In this document: piece by piece, positions 47,277-59,260 of the stretch
How the letters are laid out: each line of letters starts with the position of its first letter
Position numbering within the stretch: the first letter of the stretch is position 1
Translations under genes and position numbers: made by a program
Notes under the pieces: generated by a model
The model's database searches: none
Told to the model about the DNA's origin: nothing
The model's input: only the letters and a program-made list of their open reading frames with translations
Assembly: GCA_037074705.1 (NCBI GenBank)
Contig: CM073595.1
Location: 47,549,639-47,613,638 of the forward strand
Direction: 5' to 3'
DNA: 64,000 nucleotides
Source: Zhengitettix transpicula
Lineage: Eukaryota > Arthropoda > Insecta > Orthoptera > Tetrigidae

Positions 47277-47751
47277 ATGCTTACCAAGTCCAACATAGTC
47301 AATCAATCGAGTTGTAACTTGTTGCAGGCGAATCACTCCAACAGCTCTTGCAGAACTCTGAAAATTAAATCCCAAGTTCCAGCATCAGTCTCCAACAATT
47401 TATGCTTGGTATCTGTTATTCGACAAATTATATTTGAGGCTTCCAACATTTACAGCATACATATATTAAAATCATAAATACATTCGATGAAGAATTGGAA
47501 ACATAAATGGACTTAAAACATAGTTGTTTGTTAGGTGACACTTTTGTTGAGGTATTCCTTGAATACTTCATTGGTGATATTGATAATGGAATAAACAAAG
47601 GCTGCCACAACAAATGATTGACATTTATACATCATCTTGTTGAGAATTTAGTAGTATGCGTCTGTTAAGTTTCTTTGTTTACTATTATTAAAATTATAAA
47701 TAAATTATGTATAGACCTTAAATATAATAGTTGATTGGTGCCATTTTTGTC

Positions 47752-47807
47752 TAGAGTTTCTGAATACTTTATTTATGATATTGACAATGGAATACCCAAA
47801 AACTCTA
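47752..47807 (-). ncRNA. Early C-type hairpin
   Basis: TAGAGTTTCTGAATACTTTA pairs with GGAATACCCAAAAACTCTA around a TGATATTGA-type loop: an arm sequence unlike B or the later C copies. Confidence 0.45.
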
Positions 47808-48083
47808 CTAATAAAAGGCAGGTAATTTGCAGTTCATCTCTGTCACAATTTAGAGATTGTGCTTTACAGAGGCGTAATGCACATAATTTTTCTAAATAAA
47901 AAGTATATGTCACTATTATACGAATGTGTATTTAATAATTACGTACCTTTTTTACATAATGATATAAAATTGACTGAAAAAATTTCTCCTTCCATTTAAT
48001 AAAAATTGTACCTCTACTATAAGATTGGAATAATACACATACACACACATGTATATATTAATTATATATACATTTGTAATATA

Positions 48084-48270
48084 CAACTTTATGTACTTTA
48101 ATATTTAATCCAATATTTTTATTTGCATCATTTTAATTCTAAATTTACTTAGGATTCCATCTGAAAACCTGAGAAGATCTAATTTAAGTTATATAATATA
48201 TATTTTATTACGTTTTGTGTAATATAGTCAAATTGCGTCTTCAAATATATATATATTCAAATTGTCTTCA

Positions 48271-48320
<50 letters not shown>

Positions 48321-48561
48321 AAGACGAAATTTGAATATATTACACAGTAGGTAATAAAATATCTCTAAATATATATATATATATATATTTGAAGACGCAA
48401 TTTGAATATATTACACAGTAGGTAATAACATATCTCTTAATAACAATTAAAAATAATTTAAATTAGATCTTGTCAGGTTTTCAGATGGAATCCTAAGAAA
48501 ATATAGAATTAAGATTATGCAAATAAAAATATTGGATTAAATATTAAACTACATAAAGTTG
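48084..48561. mobile_element. Large foldback element with (TA)n centre
   Basis: The left arm 48084-48265 (CAACTTTATGTACTTTAATA ... GCGTCTTCAAATATATA) is the reverse complement of the right arm 48385-48561 (TATATTTGAAGACGCAAT ... ACATAAAGTTG), with scattered differences. A third partial copy of the inner arm lies at 48314-48375. Between them are (TA)n tracts. No coding capacity. It is either a foldback transposon or a cruciform-prone rearrangement at a TA tract; it interrupts the C/H array. Confidence 0.85.
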
Positions 48562-48639
48562 TTGATGTGATGTAACACATATAATAATAATATTTTTAAA
48601 TAAACAATTATAACTGGAAGTGTCCTTAATAGTTAAAAA

Positions 48640-48725
48640 AATATAGCCTTTTACAAATTTGCGGACTTGAATGTAGCAGCGTCTATGCATCAGATTGGAC
48701 AGAACTAAAGTAAATGTAGTTTACT
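48640..48725 (-). repeat. K module, copy 1
   Basis: CTTGAATGTAGCAGCGTCTATGCATCAGATTGGACAGAACTAAAG is shared (split here) with 59265-59345. On the minus strand it has GATGCATAG|ACGCTGCTAC, again a YAG before an exon-like island related to G. Confidence 0.6.
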
Positions 48726-50489
48726 GAATAAAAAAATAATAACTTTACAAAATTGTTACGAAAAAATGTATTATTTTTGCCAACAGTTTGACTTACCTAG
48801 TTCATAGCTTTTCGTACCCAAGCTGCATATAACGTCCGTATCAATGTAATGCTTAGCAACTTCTACACGGTCGATCAAACGTGAAGTAACACGTTTTACA
48901 GTCTAGCACACACAACGAGCTACAGAACACGAAAGATAATTCTCACATTCCAGCTTCAGTCTGGCACCAATTTATTTATGTATCTGTAAATTGAAAAAAT
49001 ATTTGTTAGAAATTCACATTTGAGGCTAGAAGGATTTATAAGCTATATATTCAAGTAGTAAATAAAATAATCGAAATTTTGATAACATATATAGACACAA
49101 AATATGATGGTTGGTTTGTGCCAATTGTTCGTACACCATTGGTGATATAAACAATGGAATTCCCAAAAACAGTCCTAACAAATTATTGACACTAGCAGAT
49201 TATCTTGTTGACCTTGTAGTGGAATGTGTCCCGAACATTCCGTCGGCTCTATGGACGGTTTCTTATATCATACAAATATTAAAATTATAAATTCTATTTA
49301 TTTTAATATAACATATATAGACGTAAAATGTGAAGGTCGATTGGCGCCAATTTTGTTGAGACAGTTTCTAGATAACGTATCTGTGAAACTGAGAATATAA
49401 TATCCAAAAACTGCGACAACAACATATTGACATTTCAGTCGATCTCGTTAACATTTTCGTAGAATTTTTCAGACTCAGCTAATGTTTTCTGAATCAGGAG
49501 ATTATTGATGTCACATAACAGATACATTATAAATACATCTTTAAATTCTGTTACAATGAAATGCTTACCCACAAAAGAAGTGTCGATCCATTGAGAGGTA
49601 ACTTTTCGTTCCGTTAGAATAAGTGTCCGTGTCAAGTGCTGAATTATCCTGAAATTAATTCTCATCATCTTGGAACGAATTTTGGATGAATCTGTAAATT
49701 GAGGAAAACATTTATGTCAGAAATTTACATTTGAGGCTTACAGCGTTCATAGGATAAAGAAACAATTCGGTTGAAAATTATTAATACATACAGACGCTTA
49801 CACATAAAAGATGACGGTCGATTGGTGCCAATATTGATGGGGCAGCTATTGGGTACTTCATTCGTTGTATTGACAATGGAGTGCCCAAATCCTTCCCCAA
49901 CAAATGATTGACAGTTGCATTTCATCTCGACGAAATTTTAGTAGAATGTCTCTAACAGAACCAAAACATAATATCAAGAGTTTCAAAGCAGTCTTTAAAT
50001 TCTGTTAAATAAAATATTTACCCAAATCAGGAGTGTTGATCCATTGAGAGGTAACTTATCTCCCCGTTAGAATAAGTGTCCGTGTGAAGCACAAAAAACA
50101 TGCTGCATTTCCCTACAATCAATCATCAAGTTCCAGCTTCATCTTGGAACCAATTTTGGCTTGAATCTGTAAATTAAGAAAAAGAATTATGTCAGAAATT
50201 TACATTTGAAGCTTGCAGCGTTCACAGGATAAAAAAACAATTCGGTTGAAAATTTTTAATACATATAGAGACTTACACTTAAAAGATGACGGTCGATTGG
50301 TGTCAATATTAATGGGGCAGCTCTTGGGCACTTCATTCGTTGAATTGACAATGGAGTGCCCAAGGCCTTCCCCAACAAATGATTGACAGTTGCATTCCAT
50401 CTCGTCGAAATTTTAGTAGAATATGTCTAACGGAACTAAAAAAAAGAGTTTCAAAGCAGTCTTTAAATTCTGTTAAATAAAATATTTAC

Positions 50490-50634
50490 CCAAATCAGGA
50501 GTGTTGATCCATTGAGAGGTAACTTTTCGCCCCGTTAGAATTAGTGTCCGTGTGAAGCACAATAAACATGCTGCATTTCCCTACAATCAACCATCAAGTT
50601 CCAGCTTCATCTTGGAACAAATTTTGGCTTAAAT
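50490..50634 (-). ncRNA. H exon (type copy)
   Basis: 145 nt bounded by a polypyrimidine tract and acceptor TTAATTTACAG|ATTTAAGCC and by donor GATTTGG|GTAAAT (GTGG|GTAAGC in neighbours). It contains GTTCCA/TGGAAC, a short stem. All three frames carry stops (e.g. TGA after CTTGATGGT or GTTCCAAGA), also in the copies at 50.1 and 51.5 kb, so it is non-coding or uniformly dead. Next intron only 63 nt (50427-50489). Confidence 0.6.
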
Positions 50635-50748
50635 CTGTAAATTAAGGAAAAAAAATTAATTTAAGAAATTTACATTTGAAGCTTGCAGCGTTCATAGGAT
50701 AAAAAAACAATTCGGTTGAAAATTTTTAATACACATAGAGGCTTACAC

Positions 50749-50896
50749 TTAAAAGATGACGGTCGATTTGTGCCAATATTGATGGGGCAGCTCTTGGGCA
50801 CTTCATTCGTTGAATTGACAATGGAGTGCCCAAGGCCTTCCCCAACAAATGATTGACAGTTGCATTCCATCTCGTCGAAATTTTATTAGAATGTGT
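50749..50896 (-). ncRNA. C-class hairpin exon (type copy)
   Basis: 148 nt between TTCCGTTAG|ACACATTC and TTTTAA|GTGTAAGC. The 60-base hairpin (50784-50843) pairs GGGGCAGCTCTTGGGCACTT with GAGTGCCCAAGGCCTTCCCC around CATTCGTTGAATTGACAATG, about 23 of 25 positions paired. It retains the CAAATGATTGACAGTTG second stem region. Intron to the next H exon is 114 nt (50635-50748). Confidence 0.65.
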
Positions 50897-51770
50897 CTAA
50901 CGGAACTAAAATATATTTTCAAGAGTTTCTAAACACTTTATAAATTCTGTTTCAATGAAATGCTTACCCACATCAGGAGTGTCGATCCATTGTAAGGTAA
51001 CTTTTTGCTCGGTTAGAATAAGTGCGTATCAGGAGCACAATAAACATGCTGCATTACCCTACAACCAATCATCATGTTCCAGCTTCATCTTGGAACAAAT
51101 TTTGGCTTGAATCTGTAAATTGAGAAAAAAATTGTCATAAATTTACATTTGAGTTCATAGGATACAGAAAAATTTCTATTGGAGATTTTCTTACATATAT
51201 AGGCCTACACTTATATCGTGACGGTCTATTGGTGCCAATATTGATGAAGGAGCCCTCGAGTACTTCATTGGTTTTATTGAAAATGGAGTGTCCAAGGTCT
51301 CCCTGAACAAATGATGGACAGGTGCAGTCCATCTTGTCGAAATTTCAGCAGAATGTGTTTGAAAGAAGTAAAATATATTTTCAAGAGCTTCAAAACAGTC
51401 TTTAAGTTATGTTACAATGAAATGCTTACCCACATCAGGAGTGTCGATCGATTGAGAGGTAACTTTTCGTTCTGTTAGAACACGTTTCCGTGTCAAGCAC
51501 ACTACACGTACTGCATTACCCTAAAATTAATTCTCAAGTTGCAGCATCATCTTGGAACGAATTTTGGATGAATCTGTAAATTGAGGAAAATATTTATGTC
51601 AGAAATTTACATTTGAGGCCTACAACATTCATACGATAAAGAAACAATTCTGTTGATAATTTTCATACATTTCTAGGCCTACATTTAAAAGATGACGGTC
51701 GATTGGTCCGAATATTGATGGGGTAGCTTCCGGGTACTTCATTGGTTGTATTGACAATGGAGTTCTTACG

Positions 51771-52950
51771 GAACTTAAATATTTGTTAGCAAAGTTTATC
51801 ACCAGAAATGTCCTTAAAATTAATCACCTCACGATGAAGCGGAGAATGTGCCAGTGCCTAGAAAACCAAATAATAAATCCTTAAGAGAAAAGAAAAGATT
51901 GAATTAAATGGTTTGGATAGAATAAACATCTATCGGACTTGGAACTGAACCCTGGTTTTTCTATTTAAAGATTCTGCTACCAACATTTATTGTTAGTACC
52001 TATGATAAAAAAATATATATTACATACATTTAAAATGGAATTTCTGAAATTAATCCGTTAAAATATAATTTAGTAATCCTATGTTCTAGTCTATATATTT
52101 GATGGGGAAATGTTGAACTTCATAGGGAGACGACTAGGGTAGCGCAAATGGTAAGAGCACATCTCACCAAGTTGAGGACCTACAATACATTCCTGGTCCT
52201 GTCAAAACTTTTCCATTCAGATTCATTTTTATTGCCGAACATTTTTTCCATCTTCAAGAAAATATAGAAATTATACTAACAATGAAACGTTTAAAGGAAT
52301 ATGTTTTGAATGTCGTCCAAACATATGAGCTTCAATTTAACAGTCTTTCATGTAGAATACTTTTTAAATCCAGAAAATTACCATACAAAATATTTTGCAC
52401 ACCTGACCCTAAGATTTAGTAACATTGTATAACATATTCCTTATGTTTTATGGCGGAATATGATATAAAATAAAAATGTATTAGAGTCTATTCAAGATGT
52501 CTTTCTCTTATGAAAAACAAAATTAATGCGACGAAAATTAAAGAATTATCGAGGCAATAATACTGACGTAAAAGACTAGTGTTACGTTTTAGAGAAGTAT
52601 TCTGAATGTTATGTGTAATGTAAAATTTGTCAGTACAATTTTTGAATATATCAATCATGGTACAGTGGTATATACAAATATTGAAACTCTAAATTAAAAT
52701 TATTTTAAGAAGATCTTATAAAATTCGTAAATCAGAATGATAATTATGGAAATTGTTAATCAAACATATTTACGAAAAGTAGATCGAACTATGTAATTTG
52801 TGTTAGTCACACATTTAGTCATACTTTTCTGAAACTTGTTTGATTTGATGAGCACCGGGAAAGTATCACCAGAAATGCCTTCATAAGATGAAAATCTACG
52901 GAGAAATGTAGCAGCGCCTATAAATCAAATTGACAACAAATAAAGTAAAG
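51771..52950 (-). repeat. L/M/G module block, copy 1
   Basis: L (exon-like, TTTTCTAG|GCACTGGCACATTC), M (a tRNA-like stretch at 52137-52205 with GGGTAGCGCAAATGGTAAGAG and CCTGGTCCTGTC), a shared AT-rich spacer (GCCGAACATT, ACAATGAAACGT, CCAGAAAATTACCA) and G (52640-52950). The same order recurs at 55020-56375 with heavy divergence. Confidence 0.7.
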
Positions 52951-53279
52951 GAAAATATAGTCAAATATTAAAACTGAAATGTTTTCTCGTAAATTTGTTG
53001 TCATTATCCTCCAGACAGTTACAGCTTCTGGTTCATTGGACGTTTTGCCTGCAGAGTATGTAGCAGAAAAGAATGCCACAACGTATTACGTATTTAGAAC
53101 AGATTGATATGATTAGTATAATAATAATTCTTTGTTTCACGATTTTGACAGTTAATTTTCTTACATGTAATGAAACAAAATAAAATCGTCAGGTCTTATT
53201 TTTATAAGCTATATAATTTTTAAAATTTAGAGTAAATTTAATTAATATTTTGCTATTTTCAATAATATAGATGTCAGTT

Positions 53280-53799
53280 TGTGAGCTACGAACCATCAGC
53301 CATTTTCGTTCAGTGCAGGTAGTTGGAGAATTTTGAACTGAAGTGGGAGAATTCTTTTCCAGACAGCTTGGTTACGTCTTGCTGGAAATTACGGCCATAA
53401 AAAGTTTCGTTCCGGGCTCACAGCGTCCAAGAGAAACCGTGCCTTCTTGTGATAAACCTGACTGAGGTCAACCCTTCCAACAGGCGAGAGTAAGTCCGCG
53501 AAAGTGTAAAATCTACGCTGATTGGCTGAAATCAAACACGTGAAGAGGTTTCTATCCTCTGGTGAGGAACGGAGAGAGTCGATGTAGAAGGTGGACAAGC
53601 GAGGAAACAGGACAGTTCCTATCTACATATTAGAGAGGAAGGAAGTCTGGGTAAGGAGAAAGTGTCGGAATATGATGAAAAAATTCGAACGATGTTATTG
53701 GAGTGGACAGTTCATAGCTACAACTTGGAGAAGAAAAAGAAAAGCCCGATAGACGGAAGAGGAAGCCGTCTAGATGCTGAAAATTGTTATGCCGACGAG
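53280..53799. other. GC-richer inserted segment, unidentified
   Basis: About 520 bases of clearly higher GC, lacking array units and sitting inside the array. The minus strand has an open frame at 53389-53598 (FLLDAVSPERN-type C-terminus), with no domain I can name. Its right end runs into a SINE 3' part, so the two may have come together or be one composite transposon. Confidence 0.4.
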
Positions 53800-53915
53800 G
53801 AAGTGTAAAGAAGGAAGCTGCCCATTGGTTTCCTGTGTCATGTAAGATGACAGTCTGGCAGTCGTCTCGGTAGGCCAAGGCCCTTCATGGGCTGTCGAGT
53901 AAAGGAGTAAGTAAG
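53800..53915 (+). mobile_element. SINE copy 3 (3' part, opposite orientation)
   Basis: GTAAGATGACAGTCTGGCAG, TCTCGGTAGGCCAAGGCCCT and TCATGGGCTGTCGAG match the minus strand of the copy at 25954-26211. It ends in AAGGAGTAAGTAAGG. The tRNA head is missing. Confidence 0.75.
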
Positions 53916-54189
53916 GAAAGGATACGAATTTCTTTTTACAAGGTTTAAGTTTGCCTACAATGTGCATTATTTTATAAAGTATTGTTTGATTTGGTGATAA
54001 ATTACATAATATATTGAAAATAAGAAAAGAAAATTATTAAGTGTTTTACAGGATGTTGAGGAAAGTAATGGAAAGTAATAATGTAATTTTGTTTATTCAC
54101 ATGATATATACAATTGGCAGTGGTTACGTTGACTCTACGTCAATATATTTTTTCTGTTTCAGGTAAAAATTGATGTTACATAGTTGTTC

Positions 54190-54660
54190 GCATTTCCTAT
54201 CTACCATTTTCAAAGCTTCTTATAAATTCAATTACCATGAAAGGCACACCCACTACAACAGAGTCGATAAAACGAACTGTTATTTGTCGTTTCCTAAGAA
54301 TACATTTGCATGTCAAGTACACTAACCGTGCTACAGAACATGAAAAATAAACCTCAAGCTCCAGCATCAGTCTCGAACAATTTTTGTCTAGTATTTGTCA
54401 ATTAAGGAAAATATTTAGGACACAAATTTACATTTGAGGTTTTCCGGATTCATTGGATACGGGTATTAAAATAATAAATAAATTTGTTGAAAAATTGGAA
54501 ACATAAATAGACTTAAACTATAGATTTTTGATCAGTGCCAATTTCGTTGAGACAGTTTTTGGTTACTCCATTGATGGTATTGACACTGCCACAACAAATA
54601 ATTGACTCTTGCAGTTTATCTTGTTGAAATTTTAGTAGAATGTGTCCAACAAATTTATAG
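54190..54660 (-). repeat. Isolated H-C pair
   Basis: H with donor GTAGTGG|GTGTGCC and acceptor-like ATTGACAAATACTAG, then C whose hairpin has lost about ten loop/arm bases (CTCCATTGATGGTATTGACA followed directly by CTGCCACAAC). A dead copy separated from the main C/H array by the 53.3-kb insertion. Confidence 0.6.
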
Positions 54661-55019
54661 GTCATCAGGACAATTTTTAGGAATGTAGAAGTATTTGATT
54701 AGTTTTTATGTATATGCATGCAATAATCTAACACGATGATTTAATATAGATTATAAATATTGTACTACTATTATAATTTGTTATCTGAGATAAGAATTAT
54801 GTTATAATAGTACACACAATTACAAAGTATTCAATTAGTGGTAAAAAAAAAGGATAACCCACTGCAACAACGAATTAACACAATTTTTATTAGTTGTTAT
54901 ATTTTCAAGGTGAAATGTATGTACGAATAAAATTATCAATTTTTAAAATTTTGTTTTGCAAAGCTTGTTGACGTGACACGCCATCTATAATCTTTTTGGA
55001 GACTCTGATGGTATTATGA
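54661..55019. other. AT-rich spacer, nothing recognised
   Basis: No unit landmarks apart from a weak resemblance of 54960-55019 to the start of the L module. Confidence 0.35.
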
Positions 55020-56375
55020 ACAACAGAGTAACCAAAAACGATATAAAAAATTTTATAATATGAAGAATCAGTTGCAGATATTGTGCGTAGAATGTGCTAG
55101 TGTCTAGAAATCCAAATAATAAATATTAAAAATATGTAATTAAAGGATTTTGAAGGAAAAAACTCGATCGGACCACGAGTTGAACGCTACTGGAACTATT
55201 TAAAGCATATGTTATAGACATTAATTAATAGTGCCCATGAAAAAAATTAATACTCAAAATACATTCCTATATGAATTCATAAAATTGAATTTAGTAAATT
55301 GGAGGTGAGTATGTGATCAGGTCTGTACATTTTACGGATAAAGAAGATTATATTCCTGGTCCAGTCGAAATTTTTCCTTTCTGATTCACTTTTATACCCT
55401 TTATTGCCGAATATTACTCATATTCTAGAAGAAAATATTGAAATTGGACTCACTTTGAAACGTTGAAATAATAGATTATCAATGCCATGGAAGCATACGC
55501 TTCTGCTCGACAGTCTTTCATCCAGAATTATTTTTAAATCCAGAAAATTACCACAACATATTTTGCAGACCTCAGCCTAGGTGTTACACTTTATAACATA
55601 TTCCTTATATATATTATGGACGAATATGATCTGAAATAAAAACAATTAAATGAATCAGAGTTTATTCACGTTGACTTCCTCGTATGGGTAACAAAATTAA
55701 TGCGACAAAAATCAAAGAATTATTGAGACAATAATAGTGACTTAAAAAATATTCTGAATTTTTTTATTACATAGATAGAACATTTATTGAACCGACTGTT
55801 AAGACATAAGAATTAATTTTCTATTCATTTTATGTCTAACATTTAAAATCTAAAGTGAATATTTTTATCATGATTTCATTTTTGCTTTATCGTGATTACT
55901 AGGATTTTTTTCAATATATAAAATTCAGTTTGAACTGGAATAAATATTTGGTACGTTCAATTTTACTGAAATCCAAATTTAAAAGAAATTTGGTGTTTCT
56001 TTTTAAATTGAAATATGAAATTTGTGTAATATATCACTTGTCAGTACAGTTTTGGAATATATCATTATAAATACATACAATAGAATATAAAAATATTGTA
56101 ACGACAAATGAAAACTATTTTGAGAAGATTTTACAAAATTCGTAGGTGATACATTAAAATTATAATTATGCAAATCTTAATTAAATGTATCTACTAAAAG
56201 TAGATGGAAGTAGGTAATTTGTGTTACTGACACTTTTAGTCCTACTTTTCTGATGCTTGTTCGATTTTTTAAACGAACTAACACCAGAAATGTATCACCA
56301 CAAATGTCTTCAGCTGACGAAAATCTACATGGAAATTTAGCAGCGCCTGTCATTCAGACTGACAACAATTGAATT
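55020..56375 (-). repeat. L/M/G module block, copy 2
   Basis: Same order as 51771-52950: L (minus GGATTTCTAG|ACACTAGCACATTC), the degraded M (TTCCTGGTCCAGTC), spacer (GCCGAATATTAC, CTTTGAAACGTTG), G at 56060-56375 with minus GAATGACAG|GCGCTGCTAAA. The YAG is kept in both L and both right-hand G copies although flanking bases differ. Confidence 0.7.
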
Positions 56376-57720
56376 AAAGAAATATATTGATAATACTAAC
56401 AATGTAACGTCTTTTGTTGTCAATGTCATCGAGGTAATTTGGAGCTTAACGTTTGCTTGTCTATTTGTCGAGGATACTTTTTAAAGTCAGAAAATTTCCA
56501 CATAATATTCCTTCCTTCTGTATGATAAATAAGCGGTATCTGAAATAAAATAAATTGAATCGATGAGTGTGCTAAAGATGTAATTATCTTATGAGAAATA
56601 AAATAATCGGATGGAAATAAAAAAAATAAGGACAAAATTAAATAAAAGTTATTTTTTAAGTATTGTTTTGCGTTACAAGAGTTTATATTTAATTTAAACA
56701 TATTAATTTAGTTTACAAGTGGTTATCTCACCTTAAATACCATATGTCGTTGGTAGTTCGCGATGCAAGAAGCATTGAGGAGCAACGCAGCAACTGTGAC
56801 ATAAATGAGATTAAATCATTAATATAATATAAACTATTAACGCAAAAAGACGATAGTAAAATATCAGTGGATCAGTTTAAAACAAGTTCCTTTGTATACA
56901 ACATTACTGGAGGCATAACCTACATTGAGATGAAAGGTGGGAAATAGAAATAGATTCAAGGTTCTGATAACGTAGTTTGTGAAGGAGTCTCTCCAAAATG
57001 GTAGCATTTAAAGTTTTCACAAATAACGTCTTTAGCGATCAGATAAAAACAGGATGTGTAGTGTTTTTAATAATAAAAACAATAATATTCAGCTGTGTAA
57101 TTCGTGAATGAATTAAAAATAACGATGAAGACATCGGCGTAATAAAGTTAAATGATATTGTAAAATAATTATAGGTTTTAAAAGAACAAATTATGTGGAA
57201 ACAGAAATACTGTATAAGGAAAACGGGAATGTGTCAGGTAAAAATTAATTATTGTACATACAAAGTATCAAAATCAGGCAAATGAGAAAGCCAAATGTGT
57301 GTAAAGAAAAATTAAACCAGGCCAAGATGTTCAAGTAACTCATTTTTTTTTAAAAACAATGTAGTGATGAAAGTGGGGATTCAGAATGCCAAGGAGAGAA
57401 AATATGGTATAATATTGTAGTATGCTTAATAACCTGGATTTTGTAACGAATGAATAATAATTATAAGTACAGACAGCTGGACAAAAGTGGAAGAAGATTA
57501 TGAAGTAAAGCTTCTTCAATTAAATCAACCAGAATTGGAAAAGGAATGATTAATGTATCTAATAAATAAAAGTGAGTGTTTGTGAGGAAGTTAAACATAC
57601 AAATCTACCCGTGTGGGGAAAATGAGAAAAAAATGGACTTTATTTATTATACGACACATGAATTAAAATAATAAAAAAATTATTGTAAATTTGTAAATAT
57701 ATACTCACAATATGTAGGTG
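56376..57720. other. Degenerate module debris, no gene
   Basis: 56398-56530 repeats part of the L/M/G spacer (CAATGTAACGTC, TCAGAAAATTTCCACA). The remainder is AT-rich with no motif. An open frame at 56426-56701 on the minus strand lies in this spacer and has no support. Confidence 0.4.
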
Positions 57721-57870
57721 ATTTATGTCAACTTTATTGTGAGTGTTTCTGTATACTCCATTGGTGATACTAACAATGGAAAACACAGATACAGCTCTCA
57801 ACAAATAATTGACTTTTGCAGTCCATCTTGAGGAAATTTGAGTAAAATTTGTCTGTCATAGGTAATATAT
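57721..57870 (-). ncRNA. Solitary C-like hairpin unit
   Basis: GTGTTTCTGTATACTCCATTG and CAATGGAAAACACAGATACAG form a stem with a slight register shift (CTGTAT/ATACAG core) around GTGATACTAA. The downstream CAACAAATAATTGACTTTTGC matches the array. No H exon is attached. Confidence 0.5.
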
Positions 57871-57949
57871 ATAAATTAGGTGTTATGGGTAATAATTTTG
57901 TAATGAGAAGTGCAAGAAACTATTATTGTGGTAATTAAAAAGGCAATTA

Positions 57950-58445
57950 ATAATTAAAAACATTTTGGACTTGAATTGTTAGCGGCAAAAACACAGAAAT
58001 TGCACACAAGAATGGACAATAATAACAGGTCTAATGCATTGTAGGACTGATTGCGCGCTGAATGGAACATAGAAGTCAGTCGGCGATGAAGGACGGCAGA
58101 AAGAGACGAGACGTCGTCAAAGTATTGAAAAGCAAAGTTTGTTAAATAGAAGCAGAGTGCAGCATTTACCCGGATATTGCTGCGCAAAGATTTCGCAGTG
58201 TTCCAGATTATGCCAAATAACTGCGAACAGTCGTCGTGGAGGAATTATTTGAATTACCGCAAATTGGCATAATTGCAGAATAAGTCGTATTTGAGATATA
58301 GCCAACACTTGCTAAACCAGCAATGAAGTGTAGAGTCAGTGAAAATAAAGGCCTGTTTTTAGAAAGTAGTGTGTTTGAAAGTGTTCCTGAAAGAGTTAAA
58401 ATTGCCCTTGGTACCAGAGAAGCTGTAAGTAATACATCCATTCAA
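57950..58445. other. Single-copy GC-richer segment within the array, possible exon
   Basis: Not part of any repeat class. It ends on the plus strand at GAGAAGCT|GTAAGTAAT, a good donor. Read on the minus strand, the same place is ATGTATTACTTACAG|CTTCTC, a good acceptor, followed by an open frame of about 70 codons (LVPRAILTLSGTLSNTLLSK...). Frames then break. I cannot decide the strand or name a product. It is the best candidate in the array for a unique exon or leader. Confidence 0.35.
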
Positions 58446-58871
58446 TAATTACAGTAACCCTTTAATTAAAGATAAAATCGTCAGGTGAATATTGTAAATA
58501 TTTGTGTATTGGCATAACTCAACAGTGATTTGATTGTTTAGAAAAAAAATTAAATAACATTTCCTTATTTAAAGGCCCAGTTAAAGACCCTCAGAGAGGG
58601 AGTAAAAGTTTTTGATTGTACATGGTAAATTTTGTAAAAATTTAATGAATTTTGTAACTTGAAATCTTTGTGCATCTAATAAATTAATGTGTTTGTTTAG
58701 TTAACTAAACTTTTATTTATTAACATCCTTTCATTTAAAGTTAAAGTAGTTAAATTGATGCATTCAACGCGGACTAACTGCAGTATTTAATTCTATTTTC
58801 ATTTTGAATACAACATTTTTGACACCTCAACATGAGGCTAACCATATATAATTGTTTAATTTTGTACACAC

Positions 58872-58948
<77 letters not shown>

Positions 58949-59260
58949 TTTTAAATTAAATGGAATAATGAACTTCTATTTAATAAATGTTGAACCCCTT
59001 GTATAAAATTGGAGTTATATAATTATATATATATATATATTCGACGTAACACCTGGTATGTTTAATTTGAATACGGAATCTGAATATAATCTATTACTGA
59101 TCCATGTTTTAACAATGATTAAACTTAATTTAGAATTATTAATATTTTTAAATGACATCTAGTACAAATAACGAATAAATTTTTTACTACTATGAAATTA
59201 TTGGGTCAAAGTTAACTTTGCACAAGTATGTTGATGTAACACACTTAATCATTTTTATTT
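58446..59260. other. AT-rich spacer with compound microsatellite
   Basis: Contains (TA)n(TG)n at 58873-58943 and a further TA run at about 59022-59041. No gene or array unit recognised. Confidence 0.5.
58873..58943. repeat. (TA)n(TG)n compound microsatellite
   Basis: About 37 bases of TA followed by about 34 bases of TG. Confidence 0.95.

Larger units (their letters stand above)
47277..51770 (-). repeat. C/H tandem array: alternating short and hairpin exons
   Basis: H modules begin on the minus strand after TTTACAG (right ends about 47430, 48985, 49690, 50170, 50634, 51118, 51577) and end at GTAAGC/GTAAAT donors. C modules (about 47500-47650, 47700-47840, 49060-49240, 49310-49460, 49735-49945, 50280-50426, 50749-50896, 51190-51355, 51670-51760) carry hairpins. 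The full pair repeats every ~470 bp from 49.5 to 51.6 kb. The ORFs of 65-66 codons visible here run through exon into intron and are not independent genes. Confidence 0.85.

Noticed and set aside
49725..51332. Four similar 65-66-codon minus-strand frames (NCQSFVGEG-type)
   Set aside because: Each crosses the C exon and its donor into the intron, and a TAA lies upstream in frame within the same exon. Not supported as independent proteins.
30940..57870. Dscam-like mutually exclusive protein-coding exon cluster
   Set aside because: Attractive because of tandem symmetric exons, but conserved stops in B3 and H, 2-nt length differences in A, and no immunoglobulin or other fold speak against it.
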